A stretch of 9,955 bases of DNA from contig JBFXDW010000065.1 of the NCBI GenBank assembly GCA_050180745.1, positions 1-9,955 of the forward strand, given 5' to 3'. The translations under genes and the position numbers were made by a program. This document shows positions 1 to 6,407 of this stretch, in pieces. Below the pieces are notes generated by a model. That model was not told where the DNA came from. It was given only the letters and a program-made list of their open reading frames with translations, and did not search any database. The DNA comes from JBFXDW01 sp050180745. Lineage in GTDB: Bacteria; Pseudomonadota; Alphaproteobacteria; UBA9219. The stretch's first letter is position 1; every line of letters begins with the position of its first letter.

Positions 1-948
1 ATGCAAGTCCTTGATTTTGAAAAGCCTGTGGTTGAGCTTGAAGCTAAGATAGAGGAGCTCCGGCATCTTTCTGGTGGTGATGGCGTTAACATTGCTGATG
101 AAGTCGTGCGGCTTCAGGATAAGGTTGCACGTCAGTTGAGAGGAATCTATGGCAAGTTGACTCCCGCGCAAAAAGTGCAGGTGGCGCGTCATGCTTCTCG
201 GCCTCATTGCGTGGACTATATCAAGGCAATTGTAAAAGATTTCACGCCGTTAGCTGGGGATCGTTCCTTTGGGGATGATAGCGCTATTGTGGGCGGATTG
301 GGGCGGATTGGTGGTCAGGCTTGTGTGATCATGGGGCAAGAGCGTGGCCATGATACGGAAAGCCGCCTTCACCATAATTTCGGTATGGCCAAGCCTGAGG
401 GATATCGTAAGGCTCAGCGGCTGATGAATCTGGCGAATCGTTTTAAGCTGCCAGTCGTGACGCTTGTGGATACCTCTGGTGCGTTTCCTGGCATTGATGC
501 TGAAGCGCGGGGGCAGGCTGAAGCGATTGCGCGTTCGATTGAGGTTTGTCTATCTATCGAAGTGCCTTTGATTCCAGTTGTCATCGGAGAGGGCGGTTCA
601 GGCGGTGCTATCGCGATTGCGGCGGGCGATCGGATTATGATGCTTGAGCATGCTATTTATTCGGTGATTTCGCCCGAGGGTTGTGCCTCGATCTTGTGGC
701 GCGATGCCTCGCAAGCAGGTCAGGCGGCGGCAGCTTTACGTCTTACGGCGCAGGATTTACTGAAGCTTGGCGTTATTGATAAAATTATTCCAGAACCCTT
801 AGGCGGCGCACACCGTGATCCTGAAGCTGTGTTTAAGGCGGTTGAAAAAGCGGTAACACATGCTTTTAGTGAGCTGATGGGGATGGATGGAAAGACCCTT
901 CTTGCTGCGCGTCACGCAAAGTTTTTGGAAATGGGAACAGGCTCTTAG
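1..948 (+). CDS. accA: Acetyl-CoA carboxylase carboxyltransferase subunit alpha
   Basis: AccA is the alpha half of the cytoplasmic carboxyltransferase. With AccD it moves the carboxyl group from carboxybiotin on AccB to acetyl-CoA, giving malonyl-CoA, the first committed step of fatty acid synthesis. The 315-aa product has the usual bacterial length. The N-terminal helix (LDFEKPVVELEAKIEEL, from residue 4) is typical of the family, so the ATG at base 1 is probably the true start even though the upstream ribosome binding site is outside the window. The crotonase-like core shows GGLGRIGGQ (98-106), the NFGMAKPEGYRKAQR segment (126-140), DTSGAFPG (157-164), the glycine-rich oxyanion loop GEGGSGGA (196-203) and SVISPEG (221-227). 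No key residue appears missing. It is followed by a 148-bp gap and a thiolase on the same strand. No classical terminator is visible behind it, so read-through into the thiolase is possible. Confidence 0.97.
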   Translation: MQVLDFEKPVVELEAKIEELRHLSGGDGVNIADEVVRLQDKVARQLRGIYGKLTPAQKVQVARHASRPHCVDYIKAIVKDFTPLAGDRSFGDDSAIVGGLGRIGGQACVIMGQERGHDTESRLHHNFGMAKPEGYRKAQRLMNLANRFKLPVVTLVDTSGAFPGIDAEARGQAEAIARSIEVCLSIEVPLIPVVIGEGGSGGAIAIAAGDRIMMLEHAIYSVISPEGCASILWRDASQAGQAAAALRLTAQDLLKLGVIDKIIPEPLGGAHRDPEAVFKAVEKAVTHAFSELMGMDGKTLLAARHAKFLEMGTGS

Positions 949-1009
949 CCTACTTCTGTATTCTCTATTTTTCCTTCACTTATTCTTTAGGTTTTGGGTG
1001 TAGGGTTTT

Positions 1010-1030
1010 GCACAAATATCTGTTTTGTGC
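1010..1030 (+). repeat. Short inverted repeat in the accA-thiolase gap
   Basis: GCACAAA (1010-1016) and TTTGTGC (1024-1030) form a perfect 7-bp stem with a 7-nt loop in the 148-bp gap between accA and the thiolase gene. A run of five T begins only at 1041, ten bases past the stem, so this is not a classical intrinsic terminator. It could be a weak terminator, a processing site or an operator, or have no role. I see no convincing -35/-10 pair for the thiolase gene in the rest of the gap. Confidence 0.3.
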
Positions 1031-1096
1031 GGCGCTCACCTTTTTCTGAGATGTCGTGCTCCTTACAATTTTCTTGAAAAGAGGAGTTTTATCATC

Positions 1097-2275
1097 ATGA
1101 CCAATATCGTTATCGTCAGCGGCGCACGTACCCCCATCGGTTCTTTCAATGGGGCGTTGTCATCTGTGCCTGCTGTGAAGCTCGGTGGCATCGCGATTAA
1201 AGCAGCGCTAGAGCGCGCAGGCGTCAAGCCGGAGGAGGTCGATGAAGTTGTGATGGGGCAGGTCCTCACCGGAGGTCTTCGCATGGGTGTAGCTCGTCAA
1301 GCGGCGATGGAAGCGGGCATTCCTGCGGAGAAGACAGCTTACACGGTCAATCAAATCTGTGGATCTGGTCTGCGGGCTATTGCAAATGCGGCGATGATGC
1401 TGATGTCGGGCGATGCTAAAATTATTGCTGCAGGTGGTATGGAGAATATGAGCTTGTCTCAGCATTCTGTCCATCTGCGTAATGGTGTTCGCATGGGCGA
1501 TGCTAAGATTGTTGATACGATGATTAGCGATGGTTTATCTGATGTGTTTAACGATTATCACATGGGTGTGACGGCTGAGAACATTGCTGAGCAATATAAG
1601 ATCAGTCGTGAAGAGCAAGATATGTTTGCGCTTGAGTCACAGCTTAAAACAGAAAAAGCGATGACTGAAGGCAAGTTCAAGGATGAGATCGTGCCTGTTG
1701 TTGTGCCGGGGCGTAAGGGCGATGTCACGGTGGACACAGATGAGTATCCTCGTAAAGGGGCTACAATCGAAGACATGCAAAAGCTGAAACCAGCGTTCAA
1801 GCGTGATGGCGGTTCTGTAACTGCAGGGAATGCATCAGGAATCAATGACGGTGCGGCAGCGGTCCTGTTGATGACAGAGGAAGAGGCCAAAAAACGGGGA
1901 TTGAAACCTCTGGCACGCATTAAGTCATGGGCCACAGCGGGGGTTGATCCTAAAGTTATGGGGCTTGGTCCTGTTCCTGCCAGCAAGAAGGCTTTAGAAA
2001 AAGCGGGCTGGACGATTAATGACCTTGATCTCATTGAAGCTAACGAAGCTTTTGCGGTGCAGTCAATTGCCGTGAATCATGATATGGGATGGGATACCTC
2101 GAAGGTTAACGTGAATGGTGGTGCTATTGCGCTTGGTCACCCGATTGGTGTTTCTGGAGCGCGTGTTCTTGTGACACTGTTGTTCGAGATGCAAAAGCGG
2201 GATGCCAAAAAAGGTTTGGCTACGCTTTGCATCGGCGGTGGCATGGGGATTACCATGTGCGTTGAACGCGACTAA
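1097..2275 (+). CDS. atoB: Acetyl-CoA C-acetyltransferase (thiolase)
   Basis: A biosynthetic-type thiolase II: it condenses two acetyl-CoA to acetoacetyl-CoA, or does the reverse, in the cytoplasm. I start it at the ATG at 1097, giving 392 aa. MTNIVIVSGARTPIG is the standard thiolase beginning, and AGAGGAG at 1080-1086 sits 10 bases upstream. A longer frame opens from a TTG at 1025, but its extra residues do not look like thiolase. The nucleophile Cys88 lies in NQICGSG, NEAF is at 316-319, His348 is in GHPIG and the second catalytic Cys378 is in CIGGGMG. All four motifs are intact. The C-terminal GGGMG variant is like PhaA enzymes. The product could feed polyhydroxybutyrate or acetoacetyl-CoA metabolism, but no phaB or phaC is present here to decide between phaA and atoB naming. 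Expression ends at a strong terminator just downstream. Confidence 0.96.
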   Translation: MTNIVIVSGARTPIGSFNGALSSVPAVKLGGIAIKAALERAGVKPEEVDEVVMGQVLTGGLRMGVARQAAMEAGIPAEKTAYTVNQICGSGLRAIANAAMMLMSGDAKIIAAGGMENMSLSQHSVHLRNGVRMGDAKIVDTMISDGLSDVFNDYHMGVTAENIAEQYKISREEQDMFALESQLKTEKAMTEGKFKDEIVPVVVPGRKGDVTVDTDEYPRKGATIEDMQKLKPAFKRDGGSVTAGNASGINDGAAAVLLMTEEEAKKRGLKPLARIKSWATAGVDPKVMGLGPVPASKKALEKAGWTINDLDLIEANEAFAVQSIAVNHDMGWDTSKVNVNGGAIALGHPIGVSGARVLVTLLFEMQKRDAKKGLATLCIGGGMGITMCVERD

Positions 2276-2296
2276 GTTTGTTGCTTAAGATAAACG

Positions 2297-2335
2297 AAGG
2301 GGTCTGTATCATTGAGATACAGACCCCTTTTTTTT
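2297..2335 (+). terminator. Strong intrinsic terminator after the thiolase gene
   Basis: GGGGTCTGTATC (2299-2310) pairs perfectly with GATACAGACCCC (2316-2327) across a 5-nt loop (ATTGA) and is followed by eight T (2328-2335). Two further A-T pairs can extend the base of the stem. This is a textbook rho-independent terminator for the thiolase transcript, starting about 24 bp after its stop codon. The T-run overlaps the last two bases of the convergent lipoprotein gene. On the other strand the hairpin is followed by CTTCGTTTATC, a poor U-tract, so it would stop that transcript less well. Confidence 0.93.
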
Positions 2336-2975
2336 ATTCATACGACAACGTCGAATCCGTTGTTGGTGCTATGGCTGGGAGGACCAATGGTGCTTGTGGG
2401 GACGGATCAAACAAAAAGTTGGACATATGCTCTTTGATGCCCTGATCTAGATTTTGATTAAGGTGCGTCATAAGAGCACTAAGAAGTTTACGGTAGGCTT
2501 CATGTTTTTCATACTCTGTTGGATCCTCAGGAAGAGTGACATGATGCTCGGCGAGTACGGTTGTTTTTGCCATTCCAACATAGGCAGGAGATTGGGCTTC
2601 GAGTTCAACTTCTATGTGACCTGTATATTTAATGGCTTGCTCCCGCGTGAATAGCTTGTCTTCGATAGGCAGCGGATCTTGGCGGATGTAGGCTTCTTTA
2701 ATGATAAAGGCAGCATGACCCGCTTGGCCTCTTGCATGAAGGCGGGTATTGACGATTTTATGAAGAGTCGCGTTTACCGTGGGGGTGAACATATGGCTGA
2801 TATAGGGGAGGTTTTGTGGGGTAAAACGGCTGCGGTCAATAATCTGTAGATCACGTGTGTTGAGATTAATCGAAGGCAAGTCCTCAAAGTTCATGGCAAT
2901 AGGGCGAATCGGAGGCTCTGGCGAGGCGCAGGCCGCAAGTGTCAGAATAACAAAAAAAGCCGAGAGAATTTTCAT
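2334..2975 (-). CDS. Putative lipoprotein of unknown function
   Basis: A 213-aa protein with a clear type II signal peptide: Lys2, a hydrophobic stretch (residues 3-14) and the lipobox LAAC with Cys16 as the lipidated residue. Alanine follows the cysteine and no Asp is at +2, so by the Lol +2 rule known from enterobacteria an outer-membrane location is expected. The mature part is soluble and mixed alpha/beta, with no cysteine or metal motif that I recognise. Residues 150-185 are charged and probably helical. I do not recognise the family and give no function. The ATG is supported by AGGGG (2984-2988, read on the minus strand) 8 bases upstream. The gene converges on the thiolase terminator and is divergent from the gene at 3162. 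A candidate promoter lies about 75 bp upstream. Confidence 0.85.
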   Translation of the reverse strand: MKILSAFFVILTLAACASPEPPIRPIAMNFEDLPSINLNTRDLQIIDRSRFTPQNLPYISHMFTPTVNATLHKIVNTRLHARGQAGHAAFIIKEAYIRQDPLPIEDKLFTREQAIKYTGHIEVELEAQSPAYVGMAKTTVLAEHHVTLPEDPTEYEKHEAYRKLLSALMTHLNQNLDQGIKEHMSNFLFDPSPQAPLVLPAIAPTTDSTLSYE

Positions 2976-3011
2976 GTTACCAGCCCCTATATGTAATTAG
3001 TTTGCGGTTGT

Positions 3012-3030
3012 TGCCTCTGTTATAGAGGCA
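3012..3030. promoter_or_regulatory. Palindrome in the leader of the lipoprotein gene
   Basis: TGCCTCT (3012-3018) and AGAGGCA (3024-3030) form a perfect 7-5-7 dyad around GTTAT. It lies 36-55 bp upstream of the lipoprotein start, within the expected 5' leader if the promoter at 3048-3076 is used. It could be an operator half-site pair or a small RNA hairpin. No T-run follows on either strand, which argues against a terminator. Chance is not excluded for a 7-bp arm. Confidence 0.35.
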
Positions 3031-3047
3031 GACAGAGTATATCCCAG

Positions 3048-3076
3048 ATTAGAGATTCGCTCTAATTAATTTGCAA
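3048..3076 (-). promoter_or_regulatory. Candidate sigma-70 promoter overlapped by a palindrome
   Basis: Read on the minus strand, TTGCAA (3071-3076) and TCTAAT (3048-3053) are separated by exactly 17 bases. They match the -35 consensus at 4 of 6 positions and the -10 at 5 of 6. Transcription would start near 3040 and give a leader of roughly 65 nt to the lipoprotein gene. A perfect 7-5-7 dyad, ATTAGAG (3048-3054) and CTCTAAT (3060-3066), covers the -10 and most of the spacer, where a repressor would block RNA polymerase. The assignment rests on consensus matching only. Confidence 0.45.
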
Positions 3077-3161
3077 AAAATGATCGGGACATTGCTTAAC
3101 TCATTGGTTTAAAATAGAAAATAAATTATTAGTTGCGGTTATTTTTCTTTATTATCCATCT

Positions 3162-3920
3162 ATGACTTCTCGGCCTCATACTTGGAAAGACACGCTCATT
3201 GATTCTGAGCAGAAAGCGAATGAGATGCTGCAGCATCTTGCTCGTGAGATGGGGTATGAAAATAAGCTTATGGGGGGGTGCCGGGATGGGAAATGTTCGG
3301 TTTCTATCAAAAAATCCCATGCTTTTTCTAAAGACATGTTTCGTTTTGCATTTAGTGTCATGGGACACGGATGTTGTTTATGGGGCCTTAAATTTGATAA
3401 GCATAAAAAAGGACATGGCTATGGTGGCATGGCGATGAAATCTCTCTTTGGTGTTTGTCATGAATATGGGGTGAAGCAGATTTCTATCCATGGCATCATG
3501 GATGATGGCTGGTCATTTTGGCCATATTTTGGCGGGATTGATAAGAAAGCTTGCGAGGGAACTCATCTAAAAGATGCGATAATCCATGTTGCGGCTTTTG
3601 AACTTTCCGCTCCTTGTCATGAAGAGGAACGGGGTGCGGTTCGTGGTATAGCTGAGATGGCTGAGCATGATCCTGAGAAAGCATGGCATGCTCTGGCACA
3701 GTCAAAAATTATAATGCCTTTGTCCAAAGCTGGAATCTTCAAAAGAGCCAGTAGAAGCATGTGTATGCTGGTTGATCTTATGGATAAGGAAACACAAAAT
3801 ACTTTGAGAAAAAGGTTGGGCGTTTTGCCGCCCTTTCCAAGGGAGGACTTGTCTCGATTCCAGCCCAGCCAACAGTTTCTGGCGAAGTCTTTACCTTTTA
3901 AAACGGCAATGCCCCGATAA
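3162..3920 (+). CDS. Hypothetical protein with a GNAT-like signature
   Basis: I do not recognise this 252-aa protein as a named family. The segment 72-125 resembles an N-acetyltransferase core: a hydrophobic strand (CCLWGLKFD), then KKGHGYGG (82-89), which fits the motif A pattern R/Q-x-x-G-x-G/A that binds acyl-CoA pyrophosphate. A helix and a strand (KQISIHG) follow, then DDGWSFWPYFGG (114-125), placed like the aromatic-FG segment late in GNAT domains. A Cys-rich stretch (Cys40, 45, 71, 72, 99) stands out. The C-terminal third is basic and helical with no signature. There is no signal peptide or membrane segment. The ATG at 3162 has no visible Shine-Dalgarno: the 30 bases before it are T-rich. 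A weak promoter-like pair, TTGCTT (3092-3097) and TAGAAA (3115-3120) with a 17-bp spacer, lies upstream. The coding sequence is real on length and non-repetitive composition; the acyltransferase role is inference. Confidence 0.7.
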   Translation: MTSRPHTWKDTLIDSEQKANEMLQHLAREMGYENKLMGGCRDGKCSVSIKKSHAFSKDMFRFAFSVMGHGCCLWGLKFDKHKKGHGYGGMAMKSLFGVCHEYGVKQISIHGIMDDGWSFWPYFGGIDKKACEGTHLKDAIIHVAAFELSAPCHEEERGAVRGIAEMAEHDPEKAWHALAQSKIIMPLSKAGIFKRASRSMCMLVDLMDKETQNTLRKRLGVLPPFPREDLSRFQPSQQFLAKSLPFKTAMPR

Positions 3921-3949
3921 ACAGCAGGGCTTCGATTGCTTTCATCGGG
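3913..3949 (+). repeat. Imperfect inverted repeat across the stop codon of the 3162 gene
   Basis: CCCGAT (3913-3918) pairs with ATCGGG (3944-3949), and AGCA (3923-3926) can pair with TGCT (3937-3940) inside it, giving an interrupted hairpin that begins within the last codons of the upstream gene. No T-run follows (AATCTATAG), so it is at best a weak or rho-assisted end. A small AT-rich dyad, ATATTT-CTG-AAATAT (3971-3985), lies further along the same 84-bp gap. Confidence 0.3.
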
Positions 3950-4004
3950 AATCTATAGTATCATAAGCGCATATTTCTGAAATATATTTATTCACGATAT
4001 TAAA

Positions 4005-5186
4005 ATGACAGATTTAACCTCGAATTTGACATATTATGATCCAGATAATTGTGATCTCTCAGGGATATGCGCAAGCCTTCGGCGCTTCGTAACTGACGAT
4101 TTCTCCGATGATTCTCTCTCTCCAGCAAGAAGGAGAGGTGAGCAGCCTTCTTCTGAGAGCCGAAGAGTAAAAACAATCCCTATTTCTAAAATTGGCTCTT
4201 CGTTGTGGGCGCCTAAAATAGCATCTTTCATTTGTAGCTCAGGAGCTGGATTTGTTACAGGGTTTGTGCTTCGTAAGGCGGCGATGGCGGCGCTGTCTGT
4301 GACTAATCCTGTTGGTGTGGGGCTGCTTGTCGCATCAATGGCTATTAGCAGTTTGACAGGAGGGTGCTCTAGCATTGTTGCGACAAGGGTTGCGCTTGAG
4401 CTCCAGAGGAAAGAAAAGCCCAAGAACTGGAAGGTAAAGGCCTTTATAAGAGGAGCTGCCTTTGGCGCGGTGTTTGGTTTTATCGGTGCTGAGTTTGCTC
4501 AGCGTAGCGCAATATCTTCTTCGGAAGGCGTGACACTTCATCCTGTTCCTTCTCGACCAGAGAATATGATTTCGTATCCTGTTCCGCCTGCTGCGGATTC
4601 TGATTTTAGGCTTCTTGCGAATGTTTATGGTATATCGGAAAGGAGTATAGAAGCAGCTCTGAATCCTCAGAGTAGTCCGGTGACAGTTGTTCATGCATGT
4701 CAAAATATGATTTACCATCTTTCTTACGGGGATTCTGCGAGCAGTGTGAGCAAAAAGGCGGCACATGGGATTTTCGAGTATGCTGCGCAAGTTGCTGAAA
4801 AGGCAGGACTTGATCAAAATGCTCTTGGGTTGCTTGATCCTGCCCTTCCTGTATTACCGCATGATGCTCTTATTGATTTTCTTCCGCTGAATGTCGTGGA
4901 TTCTATGCCTGAAGCACTTCAAGCGGCTGTTCTATACCCGAAGAATCCTGAGCAAATTCTTGAGACTTGTAAGGCCGCTATGGCTCATCTTTCGCAAAAT
5001 GGACATGTGGAATCTGCTCACAAGGTTTTTGAATATGGCATGGAAGTTGCTGATAAGTTCTCTTTGAACGCAGATTTATATGGATTAGTTGCTCCTTCAG
5101 ATGTTCTGCGTCAAGAAGTTGGGGCGGTAAGTAGGACAACAGCTAAGGTTCTCAAGAAAATCTTTGTTGGCTTTGGTCCGACTTAG
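4005..5186 (+). CDS. Hypothetical membrane-associated protein with a duplicated helical C-terminal domain
   Basis: A 393-aa protein of no family I can name. Residues 1-70 are polar with an Arg-rich patch (ARRRG, SRR) and no signal peptide. Residues 72-130 hold two hydrophobic, Gly/Ala/Ser-rich stretches, and 147-168 a third with a glycine-zipper spacing (Gly150, 154, 158, 161), so insertion in or association with a membrane is likely. A Pro-rich linker (178-196) leads to a soluble region of two related helical units: residues 213-284 and 302-368 share C...M.HLS, AH..FEY, VA.K and GL..P. The pairs of helices look TPR-like, which would suggest protein binding, but I see no strict TPR consensus. 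The start lies in AT-rich sequence with no clear Shine-Dalgarno. The gene follows the GNAT-like gene after 84 bp on the same strand and ends 30 bp from the convergent EAL gene, with no visible terminator between them. Confidence 0.72.
   Translation: MTDLTSNLTYYDPDNCDLSGICASLRRFVTDDFSDDSLSPARRRGEQPSSESRRVKTIPISKIGSSLWAPKIASFICSSGAGFVTGFVLRKAAMAALSVTNPVGVGLLVASMAISSLTGGCSSIVATRVALELQRKEKPKNWKVKAFIRGAAFGAVFGFIGAEFAQRSAISSSEGVTLHPVPSRPENMISYPVPPAADSDFRLLANVYGISERSIEAALNPQSSPVTVVHACQNMIYHLSYGDSASSVSKKAAHGIFEYAAQVAEKAGLDQNALGLLDPALPVLPHDALIDFLPLNVVDSMPEALQAAVLYPKNPEQILETCKAAMAHLSQNGHVESAHKVFEYGMEVADKFSLNADLYGLVAPSDVLRQEVGAVSRTTAKVLKKIFVGFGPT
4641..4856 (+). repeat. Internal protein repeat, copy 1
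   Basis: Residues 213-284 of the 4005 gene. It aligns to copy 2 through HACQNMIYHLS against ETCKAAMAHLS, then AAHGIFEYAAQVAEK against SAHKVFEYGMEVADK, then GLLDP against GLVAP. A five-residue insertion after HLS in this copy is the main length difference. Similarity is visible at protein level only, so the duplication is old. Confidence 0.7.
4908..5108 (+). repeat. Internal protein repeat, copy 2
   Basis: Residues 302-368 of the 4005 gene, the second helical unit, offset about 85-90 residues from the first. Shared positions are Cys232/Cys322, HLS, AH-x-x-FEY, VA-x-K, GL-x-x-P and a final VL. The two units are separated by a hydrophobic, Pro-containing connector (285-301). Confidence 0.7.
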
Positions 5187-5216
5187 AGCGTGCTTTCAAT
5201 CAGAGATACACAAAGG

Positions 5217-6389
5217 CTAGGCGTCTGCTTTAGCTGTTTCTGGAGAGGTCTCGCGCCAGTTACGCAGCCAGCGGTTGAACTCTTCGGCAGGCATGGGCTT
5301 GGCCATATAAAAACCTTGTGCATAGTCGCACTTACGCTCATCCAGCATCCGCCAGACGCGTACATCTTCAACGCCTTCGGCTACGATCTTAAGATCAAGG
5401 TTATGCCCTAAATCAATGATCGAATTGACGATCACCGCGCAATCCTTGTTGTTCGCCATATCCATCACAAAGCTCTTATCGATCTTCATTTGGCTAAACG
5501 GCATGCGCTGTAATTCCCGTAGCGAAGAATGACCTGTGCCAAAATCGTCAATCGACACGCCTATGTTACGGATGCGCATGCGCAGCAGAACATCCATCGT
5601 GCGTGTGACATCGCGCATAGCTTCAGCTTCGGTGACTTCCAAAATCAGTTTTTCGGTAGGCACCTGTTGAGCTTGACAGAGTTCTGTAATGTGGTCGGGG
5701 AGGGTTAGCTCTAAAAGTGATGAAGCCGTGATATTGATCGAGACAGTCAGGTCTTCGCCCGCATGATACCAGCGTGCGGCTTGTTTAATCGCAGTGTTGA
5801 GAACAAGCTCGGTCATGGGAGGCATGAGGCCTTCCTCGACGATTTGGTCTAAAAACTCGATCGGTGGCAGAATCCCGCGCGTAGGATGAGCCCAGCGGAT
5901 AAGGGCTTCAACGCCTTTGACGCGTCGCGTCGCGATTTCGATAATTGGTTGATAGTAAAGGATCAGCTGTCCTGAAGTGAGAGCGCTAGCAATGTCTGCG
6001 GAAGGTTCGCGTGTGGCCCTCCCTGCGGAAAGTTGGTCCAGAACATTGCGAAGAGCTTCAATGTTGATCGGTTTTTCGAGGGTCTCAACAACGTCTAATC
6101 CATGAGCGTTGCCTAGGCGGCGCGCGCTGTTGAGAACGCGTGTATCGCTGCCGCTCATCAAGATGATCTTTGCGTCTTTGATGAAGTCAACAAGCATGCG
6201 GAGCAACTCAACGCCGTCTGTTCCGGGCATCATTAGATCGAGGATAATCACATCCGGAGCATTGTTTCTGATAGCTTCCGCGGCTTTCACCGGATCGGTC
6301 AGGGCGCTGACTTCGAAGCCGCGTGTTTCTGCGATTTCGGCAACAGTTTCGCCTATGTCCTCTTCATCATCAATGACCATCAGGCGCAT
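5217..6389 (-). CDS. Response regulator with EAL c-di-GMP phosphodiesterase output
   Basis: A 390-aa cytoplasmic protein with a receiver domain (1-120) and an EAL domain (about 135-378). The receiver has the acidic pair Asp7/Asp8, phosphoacceptor Asp51 in LDLMMPG, Ser79 and Lys106 in EKP. The EAL domain keeps the residues expected of an active enzyme that hydrolyses cyclic-di-GMP to pGpG: YYQPI (Gln147), the signature Glu161 in EALIRW, Asn219 in SINIT, EVTE (251-254), the loop 6 motif DDFGTG (281-286), KIDKSF (302-307), AEGVE (Glu338) and QGF (Gln358). The start is supported by AAGGA (6399-6403, minus strand) nine bases upstream. It follows the hybrid kinase by 18 bp, so the two are almost certainly co-transcribed and the kinase is its probable phosphodonor. 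Phosphorylation would be expected to tune phosphodiesterase activity and so motility or biofilm choices; the targets are not shown here. Confidence 0.95.
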   Translation of the reverse strand: MRLMVIDDEEDIGETVAEIAETRGFEVSALTDPVKAAEAIRNNAPDVIILDLMMPGTDGVELLRMLVDFIKDAKIILMSGSDTRVLNSARRLGNAHGLDVVETLEKPINIEALRNVLDQLSAGRATREPSADIASALTSGQLILYYQPIIEIATRRVKGVEALIRWAHPTRGILPPIEFLDQIVEEGLMPPMTELVLNTAIKQAARWYHAGEDLTVSINITASSLLELTLPDHITELCQAQQVPTEKLILEVTEAEAMRDVTRTMDVLLRMRIRNIGVSIDDFGTGHSSLRELQRMPFSQMKIDKSFVMDMANNKDCAVIVNSIIDLGHNLDLKIVAEGVEDVRVWRMLDERKCDYAQGFYMAKPMPAEEFNRWLRNWRETSPETAKADA

Positions 6390-6407
6390 TCTACGTCATC
6401 CTTAAAG

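Noticed and set aside
1010..1045. The GCACAAA/TTTGTGC hairpin as a terminator of accA
   Set aside because: The T-run starts ten bases after a 7-bp AT-containing stem; the geometry is wrong for an intrinsic terminator.
1025..1096. An N-terminal extension of the thiolase from a TTG at 1025
   Set aside because: The 24 extra residues are unlike thiolases, while the ATG at 1097 has a good Shine-Dalgarno and gives the standard N-terminus and length.
1558..2034. A 158-aa minus-strand frame within the thiolase gene
   Set aside because: It is fully inside a thiolase with all catalytic motifs, has low-complexity shadow composition, and no ribosome binding site was noted.
191..3177. A 14-base identity, CTTCTCGGCCTCAT, in accA (near 194) and at the start of the 3162 gene (near 3165)
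   Set aside because: Both copies encode Ser-Arg-Pro-His in frame, but there is no extended similarity or structure on either side; a chance match is the simplest reading.
4335..4817. A 160-aa minus-strand frame opposite the 4005 gene, considered because that gene is itself unrecognised
   Set aside because: Its Arg/Ser/Cys-rich translation looks like an antisense shadow, whereas the + strand product has organised hydrophobic segments and an internal protein duplication, showing that the + strand is the coding one.
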